Below, one piece after another: positions 58,978-64,000 of a stretch of DNA of 64,000 nt. Location: assembly GCA_964572225.1 (NCBI GenBank), contig CAZNFR010000006.1, forward strand, positions 6,047 to 70,046, read 5' to 3'. Numbering within the stretch: the first letter of the stretch is position 1; each line of letters begins with the position of its first letter. This DNA is from CAZNFR01 sp964572225 (GTDB lineage Bacteria > Bacteroidota > Bacteroidia > Bacteroidales > GCA-2748055). The notes beneath the pieces were generated by a model. It was not told the DNA's origin, ran no database searches, and saw only the letters and a program-made list of their open reading frames with translations. Position numbers and translations under genes: made by a program.

Positions 58978-59008
58978 CAAAATAAAACATATTGCTTATC
59001 ATTTGCAA
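58978..59008 (-). promoter_or_regulatory. Predicted promoter of the aromatic operon
   Basis: On the minus strand TTG (59008-59006), 21 bp and TATTTTG (58984-58978) resemble the Bacteroidota promoter, the -7 lacking one base of spacing. It would start a leader of about 155 nt before the pheA ATG, containing the leader peptide and terminator. Confidence 0.45.
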
Positions 59009-59121
59009 GCTGAATGGAAAGATTTATGAATAATTTAAAGATATTTTCAAATCACCTGGATCATTTTTTCCACGGAAGGCAATATGGATAGTGCACATAT
59101 TTTTTAATTACTTTAGCACTC

Positions 59122-59778
59122 ATGAATAAGAAGGAAAGATTTATTAGGGTTATCGCCTGGTTCCAGGAACATATGCCTGTAGCTGAAACGGAGTTATTGT
59201 ATCGTAATCCCTATGAACTTTTGGTTGCAGTTATCCTGTCTGCACAATGCACCGATAAAAGGGTCAATATGATAACTCCCTCATTTTTTAAGCGGTTTCC
59301 TGATCCCTTAACTCTTAGTGAAGCTGAAAAGGATGAAGTATTTGAGTATATAAAATCTTGTTCTTATCCCAATAATAAAGCGAAGAATCTGTCGGGTATG
59401 GCTAAAGTCCTCATCAAAGAATTCGGGGGTATAGTGCCCGATAATGTCGATGAATTGCAAAAGCTTCCGGGGGTAGGCAGAAAAACAGCCAATGTTATTG
59501 CCTCTGTGGTGTTCAATCTTCCCGCACTAGCAGTAGATACGCATGTCTTCAGGGTTTCGGCGAGGATCGGACTCACCACTGGCGCCAAAACTCCCCTGGA
59601 GACCGAGAAGCAACTTTTAAAATACATCCCGGAAGAACTTATCCCTCTGGCTCATCATTGGCTAATCCTTCATGGAAGATATGTATGTCAAGCCAGAAAA
59701 CCCAGGTGCGGGGAATGTGGACTTCAACCATTCTGCAGGTTCTTCAACAAAAAAAATGAAACATTACGAATTGAATAA
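59122..59778 (+). CDS. nth: Endonuclease III
   Basis: A 218-residue DNA glycosylase/AP lyase for oxidised pyrimidines. The HhH motif LPGVGRKTANVIASVVF has catalytic Lys121, and VDTHVFRVSARIGL has the catalytic Asp139. The C-terminal iron-sulfur motif is CQARKPRCGECGLQPFC (C-x6-C-x2-C-x5-C). It is divergent from the aromatic operon and is followed after 17 bp by the desulfurase-SelD fusion. Confidence 0.95.
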   Translation: MNKKERFIRVIAWFQEHMPVAETELLYRNPYELLVAVILSAQCTDKRVNMITPSFFKRFPDPLTLSEAEKDEVFEYIKSCSYPNNKAKNLSGMAKVLIKEFGGIVPDNVDELQKLPGVGRKTANVIASVVFNLPALAVDTHVFRVSARIGLTTGAKTPLETEKQLLKYIPEELIPLAHHWLILHGRYVCQARKPRCGECGLQPFCRFFNKKNETLRIE

Positions 59779-59795
59779 GCCCAGACATCCAAACG

Positions 59796-62009
59796 ATGAT
59801 TGCCTCTGAAAAAAAACCCGTATACCTGGATTATAACGCCACCACACCTTTGGATCCGGAAGTGATTGAGGTTATGTCCGAGGTTATGAAGACTAACTTT
59901 GGAAATCCCTCAAGTGCCCATTTTTACGGTATTCAAAGTAGAAAAATAATTGAAAGGGCAAGGCAACAGCTGGCTGAACTAATTAATTGTAGCTCAACCG
60001 AGATCATTTTCACCAGTGGAGGTACCGAGTCCAATAATATGGCAATCAGAGGAGTGGCAGAACTTTATGGGCATAAGGGAGGGCATATTATTACCAGTGC
60101 CATTGAACATCCTGCCGTAAGGGAAGTATGTAACCGGCTTGAGAAATCAGGGATGGAAATATCAAGGGTCGGGGTCTCCCATGAGGGTATCGTGGATCCG
60201 GATGAAATTTACCGTGAATTAAAAGCAGATACGATTCTTATCAGCATCATGCATGCTAATAATGAAACCGGTGCAATTCAACCCATATCTGACATTGCTC
60301 AAATCGCAATGGAGCATGGCTTATTATTTCATACCGATGCAGCACAAACCGTTGGAAAAATTACTGTCGATGTTAAGGCATTGGGCGTTAGTCTCTTAAG
60401 TATTGCAGGGCATAAGTTTTATGGGCCGAAAGGAATTGGAGCCTTATATATGAAAGAGGGGACAAGGATTAAAAAGATACTGGAAGGGGCAGACCATGAG
60501 CAAAACCTCAGACCTGGAACGGAGAATACCATACAGATTGCCGGCTTGGGGGCTGCCTCTGCCATTGCAAAGAAATATTTAAATAAAGACATTGGTAAGG
60601 AACGAAAGTACAGGGACCTCTTGTGGAATCAATTACACAAAAGACTAATCGATGTAAAAAGCAATACACCCTTTGAAAATGCACTTCCCAATACGCTTAG
60701 CCTACTAATACCAGGAATAGATGCAAATACCCTGCTCTCTGAACTTTCCGGGGTGGCCGCATCTCCTGGTGCTGCCTGCCATGCCAATGATGTTTTTATT
60801 TCCCCCACCCTTAAATCCATAGGGCTAACCAACGCAGATGCCTTATCAACCATCCGTTTTTCCACTGGCCGGGATAACAAGGAAAACGAAATTCTGGATG
60901 CTGTGGACCAAATATGTATTGCAGTTGAAAAACTCAGAGGAAAATCCAAACAGGTCCAACCTGAACCTCTGGTTGAAAAAATAAGGCTAACCCAATATAC
61001 TCATGGCCTGGGTTGTGCATGTAAAATTGCACCCGGATTACTTGACAGAATATTCAAAAATCTCGATACCTATAGCGATAAAAATATTCTTGCCGGTCAT
61101 CAAAACTCTGAGGATGCAGCAGTTTACAAACTGGATGAGAAAACTGCAGTTATTCAGACGATTGATTTTTTCACCCCGGTTGTGGATGATCCTGTACGTT
61201 TTGGCGAAATTGCCACCGCCAATGCTCTGAGCGACATTTACGCCATGGGAGGAGACCCGGTGTTCGCCCTTAATATTGTCGGATTCCCTCATCAAAGGCT
61301 GGATCCGGGAATACTTGAAAAAATTATTGCAGGAGCACAAAATGTTGCAAGGGAAGCCGGCATATCCATACTTGGGGGACACAGTATTGAAAATACCGAA
61401 CCCTTGTTCGGTATGGCAGTCACCGGCTTTGCCGAGCCCAAAAAAATACTTTACAATTCCGGAGCCAAACCGAACGATGTCCTTATGCTAACCAAACCTC
61501 TTGGTACCGGTATATTAAGCACAGCCTTAAAAAGAGGCCTGCTCAGCTCTTTGCAGGAGGAAGCCCTGTATCAATGTATGAGAGAACTTAACAAAGTTCC
61601 TAAAGACTTAATGATGAAATATCCAATAAATTCCTGCACCGACGTCACCGGATTTGGACTGATTGGGCATCTTTATGAAATGTGCCTCGCTTCTCGACTC
61701 AGTGCTGAAGTCTCCTCCGAAAGTATTCAATTCCTGGAAGGATCCAGAGAACTTGCCTCTCAACGAGTACTAAGTGGAGGAAACCGTAACAACAGACAAT
61801 ACTATGAAGCCTATGTGGACTGGAAAAATTCACTTCCCGAATACCTGAAGGATCTACTATGCGACGGACAAACCTCCGGAGGCTTGTTAATAAGCCTTCC
61901 TGAAAAGCATGCAGTTGATCTTATGGAAGATCTTTTATCGGTGAATATCAGTGCATTTTTCGTGGGAAGAATGCTGGAATCCACAGAAACCAAGCTTTTC
62001 ATAAAATAA
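59796..62009 (+). CDS. Cysteine desulfurase fused to selenide, water dikinase (NifS-SelD)
   Basis: A 737-residue fusion. Residues 1 to about 385 are a class V cysteine desulfurase: VYLDYNATTPLDPEVIEV, HTDAAQTVGK, AGHKFYGPKGIGALY with PLP Lys207, RPGTENTIQIAGLGAA and the loop SPGAACHAND with catalytic Cys328. Residues about 395-737 are SelD: LTQYTHGLGCACKIAP with Cys407 and Lys410 replacing the E. coli GCGCK site, then AAVYKLDEKTAVIQTIDFFT, GILSTALKRGL and CDGQTSGGLLI. It could free selenium from selenocysteine and make selenophosphate in one protein. The catalytic residue is Cys, so it is not itself a selenoprotein. Confidence 0.9.
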   Translation: MIASEKKPVYLDYNATTPLDPEVIEVMSEVMKTNFGNPSSAHFYGIQSRKIIERARQQLAELINCSSTEIIFTSGGTESNNMAIRGVAELYGHKGGHIITSAIEHPAVREVCNRLEKSGMEISRVGVSHEGIVDPDEIYRELKADTILISIMHANNETGAIQPISDIAQIAMEHGLLFHTDAAQTVGKITVDVKALGVSLLSIAGHKFYGPKGIGALYMKEGTRIKKILEGADHEQNLRPGTENTIQIAGLGAASAIAKKYLNKDIGKERKYRDLLWNQLHKRLIDVKSNTPFENALPNTLSLLIPGIDANTLLSELSGVAASPGAACHANDVFISPTLKSIGLTNADALSTIRFSTGRDNKENEILDAVDQICIAVEKLRGKSKQVQPEPLVEKIRLTQYTHGLGCACKIAPGLLDRIFKNLDTYSDKNILAGHQNSEDAAVYKLDEKTAVIQTIDFFTPVVDDPVRFGEIATANALSDIYAMGGDPVFALNIVGFPHQRLDPGILEKIIAGAQNVAREAGISILGGHSIENTEPLFGMAVTGFAEPKKILYNSGAKPNDVLMLTKPLGTGILSTALKRGLLSSLQEEALYQCMRELNKVPKDLMMKYPINSCTDVTGFGLIGHLYEMCLASRLSAEVSSESIQFLEGSRELASQRVLSGGNRNNRQYYEAYVDWKNSLPEYLKDLLCDGQTSGGLLISLPEKHAVDLMEDLLSVNISAFFVGRMLESTETKLFIK

Positions 62010-62041
62010 TAAGACTCTTTAAGCATATTTAAGATTGAATA

Positions 62042-62073
62042 TTTGCCGATCTGTTAACTTTATGTTACCTTTG
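62042..62073 (+). promoter_or_regulatory. Predicted promoter of the MORN-repeat gene
   Basis: TTTG (62042-62045), 20 bp and TACCTTTG (62066-62073) match the Bacteroidota promoter exactly. The leader of about 75 nt holds the palindrome AAAGTTAACTTT at 62104-62115, and GTTAACTTT occurs again at 62053-62061, between the promoter boxes, suggesting an operator. Confidence 0.6.
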
Positions 62074-62153
62074 CATTAATTAAATGTTAATTTAATATGA
62101 ACTAAAGTTAACTTTGATCGTATAAAAAGTAAGAATCTTTAAAGCTTAAGGTC

Positions 62154-62612
62154 ATGAAAACATTCATATTTAATCTCGTATTTATTTTCACTTTCTTCCT
62201 GGCAAACGCTCAGGTAACTCAGGGAGATGATGGGAAGTTCTATGCCGATAATAATATCCTCTATTCAGGTACCTATCAGGAATTCTTTTCAGATGGAATG
62301 GTTAAGAAAATTCTCAGGATTGAGAACGGACTTCTGAATGGTACTTCAAGAATTTTCTTTGATAACGGAAAGATCAAGGAAATACGACATTATAAAAACG
62401 GAAAATTCGACGGGGTTTGGTCTACCTACAACAAGAAAGGTATAAAAATTGGTCAGGCATCGTATACGGACAATCAAAAACATGGCGACTGGCTTATTTG
62501 GGATGAAAATGGAGTCTTGCGATATGAAATGGAATACCTCTTCGGAAAACGTACTGGTACCTGGAATGAATATGATGAGAACGGAAAACTGGTAAAGTCC
62601 AGGCAGTACTAA
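62154..62612 (+). CDS. Secreted MORN-repeat protein (YwqK antitoxin-like)
   Basis: A 152-residue protein with a signal peptide (MKTFIFNLVFIFTFFLANAQ) and about five MORN-type repeats, each of the form GxWxxYdxnGkl, for example GVWSTYNKKGIKIGQASY, HGDWLIWDENGVLRYEMEY and GTWNEYDENGKLVKSRQY. The family called YwqK antitoxin is defined by such repeats, but no toxin gene is adjacent and the signal peptide suggests an extracytoplasmic role. It is followed by a strong terminator. Confidence 0.75.
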   Translation: MKTFIFNLVFIFTFFLANAQVTQGDDGKFYADNNILYSGTYQEFFSDGMVKKILRIENGLLNGTSRIFFDNGKIKEIRHYKNGKFDGVWSTYNKKGIKIGQASYTDNQKHGDWLIWDENGVLRYEMEYLFGKRTGTWNEYDENGKLVKSRQY

Positions 62613-62631
62613 GGCTTACAATGAATTAGAA

Positions 62632-62658
62632 AAGGCGGATTCTTAATCCGCCTTTTTT
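62632..62658 (+). terminator. Intrinsic terminator of the MORN-repeat gene
   Basis: AAGGCGGAT and ATCCGCC(TT) form a 9-bp stem with a short loop, followed by a T6 run, about 20 bp after the stop codon. Confidence 0.85.
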
Positions 62659-62752
62659 GTTGTAACCTAACTGAAAATTATTCCCTCTCCACTAAACCCT
62701 TATCTGCCTTATACGTATAGTAACGGAGTTTTCAACACAATAATTAAAAAAA

Positions 62753-62786
62753 TTGGTCCGGGACTTCAATCTAATTTATATATTTG
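62753..62786 (+). promoter_or_regulatory. Predicted promoter of the lipoprotein gene
   Basis: TTG (62753-62755), 23 bp and TATATTTG (62779-62786) resemble the Bacteroidota promoter, the spacer being slightly long. The ATG at 62892 lies about 105 bp downstream. Confidence 0.4.
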
Positions 62787-62891
62787 TTCGTGTTTATGTC
62801 CGGGCCATGCAATTTTGTAGTTTTAAAAAAAGTATTAATTTTACTTCAAGTATAAAGGCATTCAGAATCAGAACAATAAACTCCGATCTTT

Positions 62892-63821
62892 ATGAATAGT
62901 AAATTTTTGGACAACTCGAAAAAAGCATTCTTTTTTGCGGGATTTTTAGGGTTAATGTTGGCCGGTTGTAACTCGGATAGGAATAAATCCAATGATTCAG
63001 AAATCAATGATGATTTCAATACTGAATTGGATGATGATCTGGTGGGAAAAATAAATACAGCCAAACGAATTTTTTACTCCCTGCCCTCTCCTCTTGAGAC
63101 AGCGATGCTGATTAAGAATGCAAATGCTACCTATGATGAGAGGTTGCTCAATCCGGTTGGCAACGCGGACAACTACAACACTAATTTGGAAATGGCTCTC
63201 AATCTAGGCATTTACCTCACCGATCTTAGTTACGCCAGCCTTTTTGACCAAACCCAGGCAACGCTTAATTATATCAATGCAGCCAAGAAAATGGCCGACG
63301 GATTGGAAATTCTTGATGCTATTGATGATCAAACCATTCAGAGGCTAGAAGAGAATATTAATAACCGAGATATTATCATTGATATTATCTCAGAAACCCT
63401 TCTCAACTCCAGCTCATTTCTTGAAGACAGAGGTTTGCAGGCTACTTCGGCCATCATTTTGGTTGGGGGTTGGGTGGAAGGGTTATACCTTGCAAGCGGT
63501 CTCGTAAAAAGCAATGCAAATCTGCAAGATAACAAGCTTGTGGAAAGGATTGTCGATCAAAAACTTTCTATGAATATTGTTATGAGTCTGCTTGAAAACA
63601 ATAAGGAAAGCGTTGAAGTACAGTCAGTACTTGAAGATGTTTCAGAATTGAAGGTGATATTTGACAAAATTGTCATTGAACAATCAGAAATAACTGCGGT
63701 TGAAGACCCAAAAACCAATGTTACCACTCTGAAATCAGATTCAGAAATCCGTATAACCCCTGAAGTATTTGAAGAATTGAAGAAAAAAATCATAGAAATC
63801 AGAACTAACTACATTTCATAA
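62892..63821 (+). CDS. Conserved-looking lipoprotein of unknown function
   Basis: A 309-residue protein with lipoprotein signal ending in LMLAGC (Cys26), then an acidic linker (SDRNKSNDSEINDDFNTELDDD). The rest is helical: SLPSPLETAMLIKNANATY, ALNLGIYLTDLSYASLFDQT, LNYINAAKKMADGLEILDAI, and SAIILVGGWVEGLYLASGLV. No family is recognised; similar lipoproteins occur in Bacteroidota. It is followed by a new secreted ORF at the window end. Confidence 0.65.
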   Translation: MNSKFLDNSKKAFFFAGFLGLMLAGCNSDRNKSNDSEINDDFNTELDDDLVGKINTAKRIFYSLPSPLETAMLIKNANATYDERLLNPVGNADNYNTNLEMALNLGIYLTDLSYASLFDQTQATLNYINAAKKMADGLEILDAIDDQTIQRLEENINNRDIIIDIISETLLNSSSFLEDRGLQATSAIILVGGWVEGLYLASGLVKSNANLQDNKLVERIVDQKLSMNIVMSLLENNKESVEVQSVLEDVSELKVIFDKIVIEQSEITAVEDPKTNVTTLKSDSEIRITPEVFEELKKKIIEIRTNYIS

Positions 63822-63926
63822 ACCAAAATATTTTCATTATGAATCCCGTATACAAAACCTCAGCTTTTTTTCTGACTCAGGTTCGGCAAAATACGGGAAC
63901 TAACATACCCTTAAATAAATAATGTA

Positions 63927-64000
63927 ATGATGAAAAGACATTTGCTAACCGGAATTATCCTGATAATAATAGCTCTGGCACCTTTAACATCCAATGCCCA
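63927..64000 (+). CDS. Start of a secreted protein (3' end outside window)
   Basis: Adjacent in-frame ATGs at 63927 and 63930 open a reading frame running off the window. The visible residues, MKRHLLTGIILIIIALAPLTSNA, form a typical Sec signal peptide. Nothing of the mature protein is visible. It follows the lipoprotein gene by about 105 bp on the same strand. Confidence 0.6.
   Translation, partial: MMKRHLLTGIILIIIALAPLTSNA

Noticed and set aside
62154..62612. The MORN-repeat protein as the antitoxin of a toxin-antitoxin pair.
   Set aside because: No toxin gene is adjacent and the protein has a signal peptide; the YwqK label rests on repeats only.

Overview
The window is a chromosomal segment of a member of the Bacteroidota, most likely a Bacteroidales/Marinilabiliales-type organism (lineage inferred, no database search possible). 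The signs are promoters of the Bacteroidota pattern TTTG - about 19-21 bp - TAnnTTTG ahead of many genes, a five-repeat DUF349 protein, tandem long signal peptidases, a bifunctional DAHP synthase/chorismate mutase, a C-terminal RapZ domain fused to a sugar kinase, and many Cys-lipoproteins and outer-membrane proteins. Base composition looks even (roughly 40% G+C by eye). There is no phage, CRISPR array or intact insertion sequence; the only mobile-looking item is a 140-bp inverted-repeat element at 26133-26272.

Layout. 1-4.3 kb: two FKBP lipoproteins, a DHH phosphoesterase, ndk, and recF with a DciA-like partner. 4.6-11.5 kb: a membrane-anchored TPR protein facing a leftward block DUF349 - pyrG - yidC - ribH. 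11.8-13.1 kb: hsp20 and trmD. 13.1-20.2 kb: a tight leftward block of an AddA-like helicase-nuclease, a TIGR01212 radical SAM protein and an AddB-like nuclease. 20.4-23.8 kb: a small outer-membrane protein, mnmA, two tRNA-Leu genes (CAG and GAG) flanking a 54-residue membrane protein, and cysH. 23.9-26.1 kb: a MurNAc/GlcNAc salvage-like operon (AmgK-RapZ fusion, a Cys-rich miniprotein, MurU-like). 26.7-32.4 kb: an unknown protein, a PKD lipoprotein, a group II decarboxylase, an SDR enzyme and a DPP IV-type peptidase. 32.5-39.3 kb: thrS-infC-rpmI-rplT, then dapB-lepB-lepB. 39.3-46.1 kb: a polyferredoxin with a Tat DUF362 protein, a WbqC protein, a FadL-like porin and a Ser/Arg-repeat lipoprotein. 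46.4-53.4 kb: proS, an M49-like peptidase, a POTRA/barrel protein and tilS. 53.4-59.0 kb: the leftward aromatic operon pheA - aroF/CM - aroB - aroD - aroC - tyrA. 59.1-64 kb: nth, a NifS-SelD fusion, a MORN-repeat protein, a lipoprotein and the start of a secreted protein.

The most striking item is upstream of pheA. An 18-codon leader ORF at 58954-58898 (minus) encodes MNFNLIFWYFYYFYFFQK, with ten consecutive Phe/Trp/Tyr codons. It is followed by a 9-nt segment that is repeated in the 3' arm of a strong intrinsic terminator 12 nt before the pheA start codon. This is the architecture of ribosome-mediated transcription attenuation, sensing aromatic amino acids and controlling six aromatic-pathway genes.

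Other points: infC has no usable AUG/GUG/UUG at its proper start and appears to begin at AUA behind an excellent Shine-Dalgarno; a cysteine desulfurase is fused to selenophosphate synthetase; and two small genes (46 and 54 codons) sit in gaps between larger genes.
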